A stretch of DNA of 64,000 nucleotides from Coleophoma eucalyptorum (taxonomy: Eukaryota > Ascomycota > Leotiomycetes > Helotiales > Dermateaceae). The stretch covers positions 130,907-194,906 of the forward strand of contig JALRME010000038.1 in NCBI GenBank assembly GCA_026120035.1, written 5' to 3'. The translations under genes and the position numbers were made by a program. The notes beneath the pieces were generated by a model that saw nothing but the letters and a program-made list of their open reading frames with translations, was not told the DNA's origin and searched no databases. Positions 48,648 to 59,763 of this stretch are shown one piece after another (position 1 is the first letter of the stretch; the number at the start of each line of letters is the position of its first letter).

Positions 48648-50146
48648 ATATTCATTACACGATGAGATGAACGAACGAATCGCCTCAGGCAGAACGATCT
48701 CGACGATTCCTTAGAATTGAATGTTCAACGGCCCAACGAGCGAATGAACGTATGAACCATACGAAGGAATGAACTTCTTCCCACGGCTGGTTTCCCTGTA
48801 CTGTTACGAAAAATATGAGATCGGAAGCATGGGAATGGCGTGCATGGCATTTTGGTATTGGTTCTGTTACAGACAGAATTTTATTTTATATCGAGGGGAA
48901 TGGTTAAATAACCATTCCCCTCTTTGTTGTTTTTTACTGCCATGTCCTTATTTTCTTATGTCTTTTGCATACCCCATGGGCTCTGTTTCTCTTTCTGCTG
49001 AGGAGTTGACATTAAGGACATTAGGGACGATTGTTTGGTCTATTTATTCAACGGTGTTGCTTACAAAGTGTTGCACGAGCGGTGGTGTTCTGGTTGGTCT
49101 TCTGCTTTTTGGGGGGCATGGCAAAAATAAAACATCTGCTTCTTCTAGACTGTATAAACAACTTCAACAGACTTCTTCTGGATGGACTCGGGGAGTTTCA
49201 ATAAGTTCTTCTGTGAGACTGATGTGCTGTTGTGGCATTCTTGGTCGTTGGTTTTTCTGTGCAACCTTTGAGGCTTCTTCCTCTTCTTCAGTTGTGCAAC
49301 ACTGTACTGCAGTTTGCCGAGTAACGTCCGGGCAGCTTTCCGGAATATGCAGTCCTCGTCCAAGCTTGAGTGAATCGTGTAACCAAGTGACCAAGCTAGG
49401 ATGGAGGTTCGCCCTCCAATTTTCTTTCTGCCAGGAATACAGTACAAGTCCTGGACAGCTCTAACATTCTCGCCAATGCCCGAATCATCACCAGGCAGCA
49501 AGAAATCGACCACAAGAAAATCTTCTACCTCCGCAAGCCACCAAACTCCTACATGACTATCACGTCTCCATCCATCTTCACAAGACGACATGAGCGAATA
49601 CTCTAAGGCGCAATAGGAATTCATAGCTTGAGATCATTACGGCCCAACTGTGTACGCTAGCCAGGAAGCCGCTGTCATGCGAAAGGTTTGGTCAACTTAT
49701 TAGCTCAGAGGGGAGGCTGGGTGGATGGAGAGGCGGTCAGGGGAAAGATGCGAGTAATGGGTTTGTCTTATTTTCACCGGTGCTGCTCGTTTCCGTGAAC
49801 TATTCTCATCTTGTCTGGCTCGGTCTCGTAGTTTTCCTGGTCTTTGTCTTGTTATCCACCTGATAGTCTCTGTTGTGCCGTTTTCTGAATCGGCGAGTTG
49901 AATAGGGTCCATATTATTTGGCATCGTTCGTGCTGACAGTGACATTTTCTGAAGCCGTCGTTTCGTAAGATTGTAGATTGGTGGTTTTAACTGGTACTCG
50001 TTCTTAATGCTTTGCCACAGTCTAAAATAGCTTTGGACTCTCTTGGTACCCAAAAATTTTGGGGCTCACTTAGTAGAAGAGCTGAGAAAATGTGAATAAT
50101 ACCGGTTATCCATAGCAGAAATTGAACGTGGGTAATAGCAGCTGGA
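48648..50146. other. Convergent 3' region between MYB and TRM9 genes
   Basis: 1.5 kb with no firmly supported gene. It contains a perfect 14-bp inverted repeat (48893-48922). Overlapping ORFs of 231 codons (+) and 159 codons (-, 49624-49145, ATG start) have no recognisable domain. This is probably the 3' UTRs of the two convergent genes, possibly with an untested small gene. Confidence 0.4.
48893..48922. repeat. Perfect 14-bp inverted repeat with 2-nt centre
   Basis: Left arm GAGGGGAATGGTTA, centre AA, right arm its exact reverse complement. It lies about 245 nt after the MYB stop codon. In RNA the arms would form a long uninterrupted stem, with a few bases opened for the loop. Confidence 0.95.
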
Positions 50147-50848
50147 TCATGATTCAATTTGCTTTCTCTTGCAGATTGCCCACCAGTTGTCCTTCTCGTA
50201 CCCTGATTCCACGACCTCTCCTCCTGCTGCAGCAATGTTGCTTTCCAGCTCTCCCGATCGGTACAGGTGATAGTATCTGTGGAATGTTTTTTCTGTGGCC
50301 TCTCCTGAAGGGCTGTTCTTCTTTCCAATCTTCATGACCCAGGGTACCATCAAATCCTGCTCATTGCCCTCATCCCAGCCTCTTCTGCTGTCCTTTTGCT
50401 CCAGAGCCCAGACATAAATCAATGCCTTGCCTTCATCCTTCAGGCATTCCAAGATAGCAGCAACCGCTTCCGTTCTCCGCTCTGGCGTTGAAAGGTGATG
50501 AATCACAGCAATACTGATTGCAAAGTCAAACGAAGCGGCTTGGTGAGGCAAGGCAAGAGTGTCTGCAACAATAGCAGCATGTGGCTGATGCTGAGAGGCA
50601 ATCTTGACGAGATTTGAAGATCGGTCACTGGCGACTATGAAAACATCGTGGTTGACGGCAAGATATTTGCCATTTCCACATCCTACATCAAGTCCAACTG
50701 AGCCGGGAGCGAGTGATTGCATGAACTGCTTCACGATCGGCCATGCCTTGTATCGTGTGGAAGAGAAGTGTGACGCAATTTGTTCATAGACTTCGTGTAC
50801 GTGTTGCTCCTCGTACTTCTCTGGCGCAACTTCCTCTGCGGATGCCAT
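50147..50848 (-). CDS. TRM9-type tRNA wobble-uridine carboxymethyl methyltransferase
   Basis: Intronless, 233 aa. Class I SAM-dependent methyltransferase: motif I is LDVGCGNGKYL (residues 53-63), followed by FIVASDRSSNLV and the IAVIHHLSTPERR segment typical of Trm9/ALKBH8-type enzymes. The N-terminus has the family's EEQHVHEVYEQIASHFSSTR. It ends with DNWWAICKRK. With Trm112, Trm9 makes mcm5U (and mcm5s2U) at the wobble position of certain tRNAs, supporting translation of Arg and Glu codons. The gene is divergent from the ubiquitin protease gene. Confidence 0.93.
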   Translation of the reverse strand: MASAEEVAPEKYEEQHVHEVYEQIASHFSSTRYKAWPIVKQFMQSLAPGSVGLDVGCGNGKYLAVNHDVFIVASDRSSNLVKIASQHQPHAAIVADTLALPHQAASFDFAISIAVIHHLSTPERRTEAVAAILECLKDEGKALIYVWALEQKDSRRGWDEGNEQDLMVPWVMKIGKKNSPSGEATEKTFHRYYHLYRSGELESNIAAAGGEVVESGYEKDNWWAICKRKQIES

Positions 50849-51481
50849 TTTGTTCTTATATTCTTCCTTCCGATTACAATCTTGAAGTTCCGTTCAAATA
50901 ACAGCCTGGGATCAACCTGACTTTGACGGCGATTAAAGAATATATGATTGTTCCTTAGAAGTACCAGAATTGGAAGAAAGTGTGATCGGATCAATGTTGA
51001 TCCACCCGGGTCCGGCGCAATGCAAACAAACCCAAAAAAAAGTTTGATAATCGGACTATCTTTATCTTCAAGACGTCACAGCTGTTCAATCCCTTTCGCA
51101 ATTGTTATTGATGACCAACATATCTACAAGTGAGGTGAAAATCTCCATGTAGCAATAAGTCCGGCAATTTTCAAGCAAGCTGTCGCATTTGAGCCGTTTT
51201 GCCACAGCCCCTTTATGCCCACCAAGCGGTCCAGATCCAAATACAGACTCGCCGATTTCGATGTTCCAAATAGCATCTTTGATTGAGCTCCATCAGGAGC
51301 ATATTTTCATTTTAGTGTATATATATACCTTCTTTAACACTGCGATTTACTGAAAGAAGAGGCGTGGATCGGATCACGAGATTTCTTTCGAATAGGAGGC
51401 TACTCCTTACTATTGTTCTCCCTATTCAACATCCAAAAGCTTGTTAGGGATATCTTCCCATTGTCAAAATTACAGCAATAG
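50849..51481. promoter_or_regulatory. Divergent promoter region TRM9 / ubiquitin protease
   Basis: 633 bp with no gene. A TATATATATA run at about 51318-51328 could serve as a TATA element for the protease gene. Confidence 0.4.
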
Positions 51482-53184
51482 ATGGCGATTAGAGCTAGTG
51501 AGTTGAAAAGAAGGGATTCTCTCCCAAGTTTTCCTTCTTCTTCAATCATCACACCAACGAAGTTCCCAAGGAACGCCCTTCCACTTCGTCGACATTCAAA
51601 TTCTGAATCACTCACAATGGTTTCCTCCTCTCCTAAAACTACTGGCTCCAAGTCAGCCACAATCACTAAACCGCTCAAGCGAAAGCTTTCTCTTGATGGG
51701 TCTTCTCCGCAAAAGCGGACAAAGCGTGAGCATCTATTTTCCTTCCAGTGGGGGTTTGGCTAATTTGGACTCAGTAATTGATCTCTTTTTGGATGAAGAC
51801 TACAGTCCTAGCGGTACTAGTAAGACCAACAACGATGAGAGTAGATATAAAAGGAGACAGAAAGTTTCTCCATGGGCACTTGGGATTCGAGAAAGACGAG
51901 CTCTTGCCAGCAAGCTCAAGCAGGAGCGGTCCCAGATGCCGAATTCTGCTCGGAGAGGGATGGCAAACCTCACCGGTAGTCTTTGTTATAGGAACAGTTT
52001 GCTGCAAGTGCTTATGCACCAAGCGAAGCTTGTCGCCTGGCTACAGGTTTATCACCAGCCCGAGAATTGTGAGTTTCTTCATTATTTACTATTCTGCACG
52101 CAGCCTAGCCTCAATTATTGGGTTCTAGTGGGATCCAAAATAGTCTTGAAACATGGAAATGCTCGAAAGTCATTTCCAGCAGTCGTTAATTACAGACAAA
52201 CTTTGCCTCTATACCGAGTGCTTGCCACCATGGTCTTCTATTTCGCCGATATACATATTTAACCATGGGCTAATAAAATAAAGGTCTTGCTGATGACTCG
52301 ACGAAATGTGTTTCCTGTTGTCTGCGACACCTTTCAACAGTCTACTGGCAAGCGAGTGGGAAGCAAGAACTCACAGATGCATTGAAAAGAGTTCATACAC
52401 TCTTCAAGACTCGTAGGTTCTACATTCGAGAAGCACTATAAGCCTCGTAGCTAAAATATTAAAGTTGGTTGGTCCTCAGACGTCTCATCTGGACATGCGG
52501 ACCCTGATGAGCAGGCTGGCTGGTTATTCAACCAGATTCGATCAGAGCTACCAACTTCGTAAGTTATACTGGATCCATCCAGTGTGACACCAACTAATTA
52601 ACTATTTCAGATTATCAACATATCTGGATTCTGTGCAGTCTTTTGCAACAACATCTGTGATTAAGTGTCGAAGATGTGGTCATGAATCACGAACGGAAAG
52701 CCAGGAGCGCTCCTTTTCTGTCCCAATTCAACCAGCGATCCAGGGCGGTACTCTCGCCAAGTATCTTCAAGCCTACCTGGTCGAGACTATCGAGGGATAC
52801 AGATGCGAGAAGTGTGACAATAAATCACCGAAGACTAGGTGGCACGAGATTGGACACGCGCCTGATATCCTTACAGTACAACTCAAGCGGTTCAACTGGG
52901 ATGGCAGAAAGATTTCGCGATCAATACCTATCGACGTCGATCTAGATCTGAGCCGCTACCAATCGGCAACTAGCGACGAAGATCCTCTCCACTACGAGCT
53001 TATAGGCGTCATCAAGCATTCTGGCACTTCAGGCTTTGGCCACTACATCTCTGCCGCAAAAGGCCCAGATGCTTCATGGTGCGAGTTTGACGATTCACGC
53101 AAGTCGAATTCCGATGTCAATGATGCTCGGAGCGGTAGATCTTCATTTACACCATATATCCTGTTTTACCAGAGAAAGGACTGA
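51482..53184 (+). CDS. Ubiquitin-specific protease (USP/UBP, peptidase family C19)
   Basis: Five exons: 51482-51725, 51775-52068, 52284-52412, 52480-52558, 52611-53184; introns 51726-51774, 52069-52283 (215 nt), 52413-52479 and 52559-52610; 439 aa. The Cys box is GSLCYRNSLLQ (catalytic Cys in LCYRNS; the usual Asn-Thr before it is replaced by Ser-Leu). A Zn-ribbon has CVSCC and, later, KCRRCGHE plus CEKCDNK Cys pairs. The His box is GFGHYISAAKG with the following WCEFDDSR. A Ser- and Lys-rich N-terminus precedes the catalytic domain. It removes ubiquitin from proteins; closest general type is the USP36/USP42 kind of core. The target is unknown. Confidence 0.92.
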
Positions 53185-53573
53185 GAGACTTTGTACAAGT
53201 TTTGTTTAAGCATTAAGCCTGGAGTTCGGGTTTGGATTTAGATTCGTTACAGTGCTGATCATTTCCTTTTCACGATACCATGTACGATATAGAGAAGGGA
53301 CGGTACAAGTAGTTTCTGCTTTTCTCTCGTTCCAATCTCTTAAGATCAGTGATTCGTTCACAATTTGCATAGCATTTTCGGTTATGTTCGAAGGAGACAA
53401 ATGCGTACCGCCGCCTTTCGAGTTGCTAGCTTGCACATTGATTGGGATATCGTCTCAGTGCACCTGCCAGTACCATAGAAGTGCGAGTTGGACAGGATTA
53501 GAATCAAAAAAATGGATACTATTCTGACGACATATTGTGTGTGCATCAGTATATGTGTTAAATGATTCAATGT
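53185..53573. other. Convergent 3' region between the protease and Gfo/Idh genes
   Basis: 389 bp; no gene or notable element seen. Confidence 0.4.
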
Positions 53574-54884
53574 CTATGGCTTTCCACCATTCAGAGGACT
53601 CTTTGGATCAAAGACATCCGTCTCAATAAGCTCCGGGTATTCCAAACCTCCTTGCTTCCTAGCCTCATCCATAGTCTCCATGATTGTGATACTCTCTTTC
53701 CATTCCAGAGTCTCGCTCTGCTTCTTACCGTCCCTCAAGCACCTTGCAACCTCGTCAGCCTCCCACGCCATACCGTGGCCCCATCCCTCCTTGTCACCAT
53801 CTCTACCCTCTCTCTTAGGGTCCTTAGGAATAGGACATTTAACATCCTCAACTATGCCTACCTCACCCCCCTTTTTAATGACTCTGTAGTGAGTAGGTCT
53901 ATATAACGGACCAATGATTTGAATCTCACCCTTCGTTCCATAGATTCTGCAAGCAGGACCTGCAGCAGGTGAACCATCTGCATCGGGCTGAGTAGCAACT
54001 CTCAAGCCCGTCAACGCAATACCAACAGTCTTCGTCTTGGGAAATTGCAAAATCATGCTCGTCATCTCATCCGCACCTGTCTTCTCGTACAGACTCATGC
54101 TTGCCAAAACCTTAGGGGCTTCGCGAGGCTCAGGTTGGCAGTGATACAAGATCTGGTAGACCCAAGTGAGAGCATAAATGCCTAGATCAAGCAACGCTCC
54201 ACCACCGAGGTCCTTATTGAGCATTCGATGACTATCATCGAATACATAGGAGCCATCATCCTGGACGCATCCAAGTGAGAGATCCGAAACGACACGCTCC
54301 ACCTCCCCAATCTCACCAGACTTGACCATCTCCCGCACCTTGATGCTCAGCGGGAAATAGCGCGTCCAGACGGCTTCCATCAGGAACAGGTTCTTGGCCT
54401 TGGCTGTCTCGACCAGCTTTTTCGCCTGGGCGGCGTTGACCGTGAAGGCCTTCTCACAGAGCACGTTCTTGCCGGCCTCGAGTGCCAGCATGGCGTTTTG
54501 GAAATGGTGCGAGTGTGGTGTGGCAACGTAGATGACGTCGACATTGGGGTCGTTCACGAGCTCGTGGTAGGATCCGTATGCTTTGGGAGAGCCAGGGCAC
54601 TTAACTTCCTTGATGAACGCCTCGGCTCGTGAGGCAGAGGATGATGATGCCACGGCTACAATCTCGTGCGCTACATCGTTCACGTCTCTTGTTTTTGGGT
54701 CACAGAGGATGTCTCTGCAGAAAGCTAGAAAGGGTTACCATCTCTGTTCAATCTTGGTAGCGGAGAATCACATACTGTTTGCAATTCCTCCGGTCTGGAT
54801 TCTGGATCAGCGAGATTCATATCCTTCGCAATGGCAATGACTTACAGCTAAAATCCCCCACTTAACGGTATATGGTGATGCCAT
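53574..54884 (-). CDS. Gfo/Idh/MocA oxidoreductase (dimeric dihydrodiol / D-xylose dehydrogenase type)
   Basis: Three exons: 54884-54846 (13 codons), a 19-nt micro-exon 54794-54776, and 54724-53574; introns 54795-54845 and 54725-54775, both 51 nt; 402 aa. Joining gives the N-terminal Rossmann start KWGILATGGIANTFCRDIL, with the GxGxxA-like nucleotide-binding turn split across all three exons. Later motifs: VIYVATPHSHHFQNAMLAL, the catalytic-lysine motif VLCEKAFTVN, and GGGALLDLGIYAL. The family includes NADP-dependent D-xylose dehydrogenases and trans-dihydrodiol dehydrogenases. Substrate is inferred, not certain. Without the micro-exon the coenzyme-binding turn would be lost. Confidence 0.92.
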
Positions 54885-55524
54885 GGTCGCTTCTGAGTTT
54901 CTCGAGTCCAAAATTGGACCAAGTGCGGATGTAAGAGGGTGGCTTTACGGGGTGGCAGATGAGATGGACAGAAGAATGAAGCTTGAAGATCTCTGCACAA
55001 GCTTTATGACAAGGTCGAAGAGAGAGGTCACCTTGCAAGAGCCAAGTCCAAATGTGATACGAGGTGAAAAGAAGGTTGTATATAAAGCTTAAGCCAATGA
55101 TGGGGGATTTTGGTGGGGTGCCCGGATAAAGACAACTCCTTGCTGGGGAGTTTCGGATTTCTGAACTGTGGCGTTCGAAGGCATGCTGCGAACTTGACAG
55201 ATTACCCCACCTCTACCCCCACCACCTCCATCATCCTCACCAGAATTGGAAGTTTCCGCCGATACTGATATTATAAAATTCAGTAGATTCGTACAACAGT
55301 ACAAGTAGAAGAAGAAGCCTCTTTGGATCAGGAAATTTGCACCGAAAGCCGCTCGAATCGCCGATATCTGCCTTAATTCCGCATCATCGCAGGCAGGGCT
55401 CTCTTTCGCTCTTCACTCCCAGAACAAGATCGTCTAGTGTCGAGGGACGGTCAGGATTACCAGAAGTATCCACCACTGCAGCAAGGCTACAAGGCTGTAT
55501 CCACTGCATCACCGTCACAATAAA
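54885..55524. promoter_or_regulatory. Divergent promoter region Gfo/Idh / aldo-keto reductase
   Basis: 640 bp without a supported gene. A short TATATAAA lies at 55079-55086. Open frames before the reductase start look like 5' UTR. Confidence 0.4.
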
Positions 55525-56513
55525 ATGACTTCCTCTACAGCATCCATGTCAAGTTTGGCGTCACGGATGAAGCTGAAGTCGGCTCATGCCACTATCGTAC
55601 CCAATACCATTCCCAGACTGGTTTACGGTACAGCGTGGAAGAAGGAGAGGTCGACTGACCTTGTATATCAGGCTCTCAGGCAGGGCTTTAGAGGCATTGA
55701 TACGGCAGCTCAGCCTCGTCATTATCAAGAAAAGTTGGTCGGGGATGGCATTAGGAAGGCGATTGGTGAAGGGATCGTCAAGAGAGAGGATCTCTATGTA
55801 GGTCTGTCGAAGATCTTCATGTGCTTCGGCTGACTTGAAAGATCCAAACCAAATTCACACCACTTTCTGGCCAGAACCAGAACGACATGCCCTACAGCAT
55901 TGACCAAAGTATCCCAGAACGAGTCCACTCATCCGTTGCATCGTCACTGTCCAATTTGAATACGTCAAGCAATGCAGAAGATAGCTATCTCGACTGTTTG
56001 GTGCTCCACTCCCCCATGCCCAATCTCCCAGAGACGTATGAAGTATGGAAGACCTTGTCAGAATATGTCCCACATCGTATCCGTGCGCTAGGTATCTCAA
56101 ATACTGATCTTGAGACTGTTGCTTCTCTGATTTCGAACATGGAGATCCCTCCATCAATCGTCCAGAACCGTTTCTACCCTGATACTCATTGGGAGGTGGA
56201 ATTGCGGAAACTCTGCCATAAAAACGATATTATCTACCAGTCCTTTTGGACCTTATCGGGCAATCCTCAGCTACTTCGGAGCAGTGTCGTTGAAGATTTG
56301 GCGAAGGATGCTGGGGTAGAGAAGGAGGTTGCGTTGTATTGTTTGGTTCTTGGGTTGGAAAGAGTCTGCATTCTTGATGGCACGACAAACCCAGCGCACA
56401 TGAGAGGTGACCTGGATGGAGTAGAGAAGGTCGGGTCGTGGGCTGACGGTGAAAATAAATTACGCTGGCAACAGGCGGTACAGGACTTTAAAAACGTGAT
56501 CAGACAAACTTGA
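55525..56513 (+). CDS. Aldo-keto reductase family protein
   Basis: Two exons, 55525-55797 and 55842-56513 (intron 55798-55841, 44 nt), 314 aa. The AKR barrel signature GFRGIDTAAQPRHYQEKLVG contains the catalytic Asp and Tyr; the Lys is in YIQTKFTP, spanning the splice; the His in CLVLHSP. ALGISN follows. The C-terminal loop and Lys/Arg NADPH-binding part are less conserved: the usual IPK-type segment near the end is replaced by CILDGTTNPAHMRGDL. It likely reduces a carbonyl with NADPH; substrate unknown. Close to the Gfo/Idh gene but on the opposite strand. Confidence 0.87.
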
Positions 56514-56865
56514 TGTATATTGATCAACTAACTTTACATTTCTTGGTCGAAAATAATATCACTTCAACCCCACCTAGATAATATTGGTGACCGAAAATCC
56601 CGCACTAGAGACCCTCTCTTCATATTTAAACAAGGGACTAGTATTTAATCAAAATCCCTTGCTCTTGGAGTCAGTCAGCCCGTTCTTCGGCGCTCGATTT
56701 CATTATTGAATGTAGTGTCGACCTTTAGGGAGGGGGGGGGGGGTGCACGAAAGCCCCCCCCCCTCGTTTTGCAAATACCCCCCCCCCCTTTGTACACCAT
56801 CTCCCACCTCCGTCGTGCATCCTCCCCCCCTTCCCCCTCTCTTCACTACCCAATGCTTTCAAATA
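56514..56865. other. Convergent 3' region with G and C homopolymers
   Basis: No gene seen. It holds runs of 12 G (56732-56743), 10 C (56754-56763) and 11 C (56778-56788). The G run and either C run could pair as a GC-only hairpin. Confidence 0.6.
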
Positions 56866-58540
56866 CTAACCAACTGGGCCATAACCAGCATCGTTCGACT
56901 CCAGCATGTGCAGCTCCTCAGAAACTTGAGCCTCTGGATCATTATTGTCGTAATCATTGCGTGAATAACTGACCCTTGGAATTCCCCAGCAATCCGAGTC
57001 ATAGCTAGGAGGCTTATATTCATGTACCAGTCCACTCCAATCAGCCTCGAAGCATGAAGGAGCAATTCTACAAAACAGGGCCAGTCGTACTTCCGGAGGT
57101 GTATGAGACTTGTAATCGGGGTAGTATTTGTAGTGCGGCCAAGGGTCGGCCTCTTCATCATCAACCATGTCAGGATCTCCATTATCGTAGTACTGTGGTG
57201 TGTCATCTTTGAGCTCTTCGAATTCACCCACAAAATCCGATTTCAGTATTGCTGGATCTTCTGGTTCGAAGAAGAATGGGAGTAGTTTGCCCGCTGCTTT
57301 TATCAACTCCTCGAAATCAACAAGAGCAAGCCCACAGTCTCCGTTAGTTGTAAATCTCCTCTCAGTCCCATCAGTTGCCCCAGGTTTGAATTCTTGAGGC
57401 ACACTCGCACTCGGGCCGCTGCAGTAGAAATGGCTTGCCCGTAATGCTTCTCCATGCTCCATAAACATGTCGAAAGTATCTTCGGCGTCTGAATCACTTG
57501 CCTCGGAAAAGTCCTCCCATTCCTCCTCATTTGATTCTTCTGCTGAGTACTCGTCGTCTGGTTCCCACTCTGTTACTTCTTTCTCCGTTAATTCTTCTTC
57601 TGGTGCCATTTGCCGGCTTCTCTCGGAAACCATGGCCGTGTCTGCTTGTCCATAATGGATCCTCTTATCTTCGTACACCTGCCATTGAATAAAGATAGCC
57701 ATCAGTCGTGACCCTCTTGAACGAAGCAAACATAATAGGCCAGGTGAAGCTTACCAAGTTATTGTACCCTAAAGCCTCTTCAAAGTAATCTTCACTCTCC
57801 ATATCATCATCAAGAATCCATTCTTTGCCATCCATCTCGGGATTATCGCTCCTGCCATGCTCCACATCAGGATCTCCTCCGTTCCAAGAACCACAATTCC
57901 CAACCATGGTCAGAGTACGTAAATTCGAAAGCTGCTGTACTAGGCCTGCAGGGCTACATCTCTTAAACTTTGGTCGTTCAAAGGTATGGGCACATCTGGT
58001 CTGGTCCCAAACGTCACAATCTAGAGCTAGATGGCGCATTCGTTCCAGACCCCCACCTGCTGCTACAGCGTCAAGAAACTGCGTGTTGTGCAAATGGCCA
58101 ACCCTCGGACTGATAAAAATTATGTCCACAGCCCAATTCACCCATGTCCCGAAGCATCTACCATAATCTGTATGTCTTTGAGCCGTTATCCGGGCTTCTT
58201 GATTCACATGAAAAATAGCTGGCAGGTTGTGGCATTTCCGGGAGCACAGGCATTTGACTGCTGTCCACTTATACCCCAATCGAAACCCTCCACGATTGTC
58301 TCTGGGTCGACAATAGACCTCGACGAGACGAGGACCAGGAAGGCTCAACTCCCAGATGTAAGAACGAATCTCAGCTGGGAGTTCGGAAAACCTGGGCAGT
58401 ATCACAGGCGGAGGCTCTGCGACATTATCCTCGCGTGACACCGAGAGTGGACGCCTTACGATGCGCGAGCTGGGGTTGGAAGTGAAAATGACAGCACCGA
58501 TCAGTCCAGGATACTCCGAACCTATTGCACTCGCATCCAT
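56866..58540 (-). CDS. 2EXR-domain fungal protein with acidic C-terminal half
   Basis: Two exons, 58540-57755 and 57678-56866 (intron 57679-57754), 532 aa from the ATG at 58540. The frame extends three codons further to a TTG. The N-terminal half carries the 2EXR hallmark: LPRFSELPAEIRSYIWELSLPGPRLVEV, then a Cys/Lys-rich stretch and the conserved NLPAIFHVNQEARITA. The second half is rich in Glu, Asp and Ser (for example EEEWEDFSEASDSDAED). The 2EXR family is large and restricted to filamentous fungi; its molecular role is unknown. The F-box-like LPAEIR motif has led to suggestions of a protein-binding role, which I cannot confirm. Confidence 0.85.
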
Positions 58541-58827
58541 GACGGGCAAGATTGGAGGCTGCAGAGATTCACTGAACTGTGTTATGGTGAGCAGGGCAGA
58601 AGCACTGATAGCTGCTATTTATTTTATCTCTCGGGATGAAACTTTGACCTACATAGTGGGGCAAATGTTTCTATCCCTTCCTTACCTTTCTTTTCTTTTC
58701 TCACGTTCACCAAACGAGGTTCTATAAATGCGTTTTGCTTCAGAATTTGTCACCTAGCTATGTCACGGGCAGCCAGAAGAGCAGTAGCTTTGCTTTTTCC
58801 TAGTAGGGAGGGTTTCTTCTGCATTCT

Positions 58828-59763
58828 CTACTTCTGCACAAATGCGCTGCTTTTGACCCAGTCCTCTAAACTACGAAGTCCAGGGTGCTCCTTCTTCAAT
58901 GCCTCAATATCGGCAGCATAACCTTTCGTCTCAAAAAATTTGAACATTAATCCCACGTCACTGATGGCCCACAACAGAATTGATGCAATGAAGCCATACG
59001 TCGTTGGCATCCCCGTTCCTGTTTCTCTCTGAAATATGGCGTTTGCTTGTTCAAATGTCAACTCGTCTCCTGCAATACTAACGGCTCGTTCAGAGAAGTC
59101 CTTGGGTCGCAACAAAGCTTGCGCTCCAAACCATCCAATATCCTTCGTGGAAACGACCTGCAGCTTCGTGGTTGACGGTAGGCCAACTTGCCAAGCTGTT
59201 GGGAAGATCTTGCCGGCAAAACCAGTGGTGATGTTCTCCATGAAAGCCACAGGTCTCAGGATCGTCCAGGAGTGACCTGGACCTGAGAACTTCTGCTTCA
59301 AGTGTCGCTCGATCTTGGCTTTGGATATGAAATGTGGGCATTCAGTGTCAATTGAATCTGATTCAGGACCATGGCGATCAACGGAGGTGAAGACGAAGTG
59401 CTTTACACCGTTCTCATGGGCAGCATCTATTAAACCGTTTGCAGCAATTTCTTCTGCACCTTCCTTGGCCCCAAATCCCATTGCTGGGATCGAAACACAG
59501 AAGACGCTGTGAACGGGTTCCTTGATAGAATTGAACAGGCTTTGACAATCATTCATATCTCCCTGCACGAGCTTGATGCTTTGCGGTGCCTTCGTCACAA
59601 GCTTCTTCGCTCCATTAGATTCAATATTACGGGTCACAGCCAGGATATTGAGCTCGTCAGCCTTTCCAGCGGCGATGATCTCGTCAATGACTGCTCCGCC
59701 CTGGTTTCCGGTTGCACCTGTGACCAAAACAGTTCTCCGGCCTGAGCTGGTTGAATCTGACAT
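58828..59763 (-). CDS. NmrA-like NAD(P)-binding protein
   Basis: Intronless, 311 aa. An atypical short-chain dehydrogenase/NmrA fold: the Rossmann motif VLVTGATGNQGGAVID is at residues 12-27, with LAVTRNIES after the second strand, VQGDMND, and HFVFTSVDRHG where the usual catalytic Tyr-Lys pair is missing. WTILRPVAFMENI is the NmrA hallmark. Such proteins may sense NAD(P) redox state or act as isoflavone-reductase-like enzymes. It is on the same strand as the 2EXR gene, separated by 287 bp. Confidence 0.92.
   Translation of the reverse strand: MSDSTSSGRRTVLVTGATGNQGGAVIDEIIAAGKADELNILAVTRNIESNGAKKLVTKAPQSIKLVQGDMNDCQSLFNSIKEPVHSVFCVSIPAMGFGAKEGAEEIAANGLIDAAHENGVKHFVFTSVDRHGPESDSIDTECPHFISKAKIERHLKQKFSGPGHSWTILRPVAFMENITTGFAGKIFPTAWQVGLPSTTKLQVVSTKDIGWFGAQALLRPKDFSERAVSIAGDELTFEQANAIFQRETGTGMPTTYGFIASILLWAISDVGLMFKFFETKGYAADIEALKKEHPGLRSLEDWVKSSAFVQK

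Noticed and set aside
49145..49624. 159-codon minus-strand ORF with an ATG
   Set aside because: No recognisable domain, overlaps a 231-codon ORF on the other strand, and lies between two convergent genes where 3' UTRs are expected. Not excluded, but not supported.
51726..51748. A very short intron (23 nt) in the ubiquitin protease gene
   Set aside because: GT...CCAG is present, but 23 nt is too short and the join gives the wrong frame. The 49-nt intron 51726-51774 with a GCTAAT branch keeps frame.
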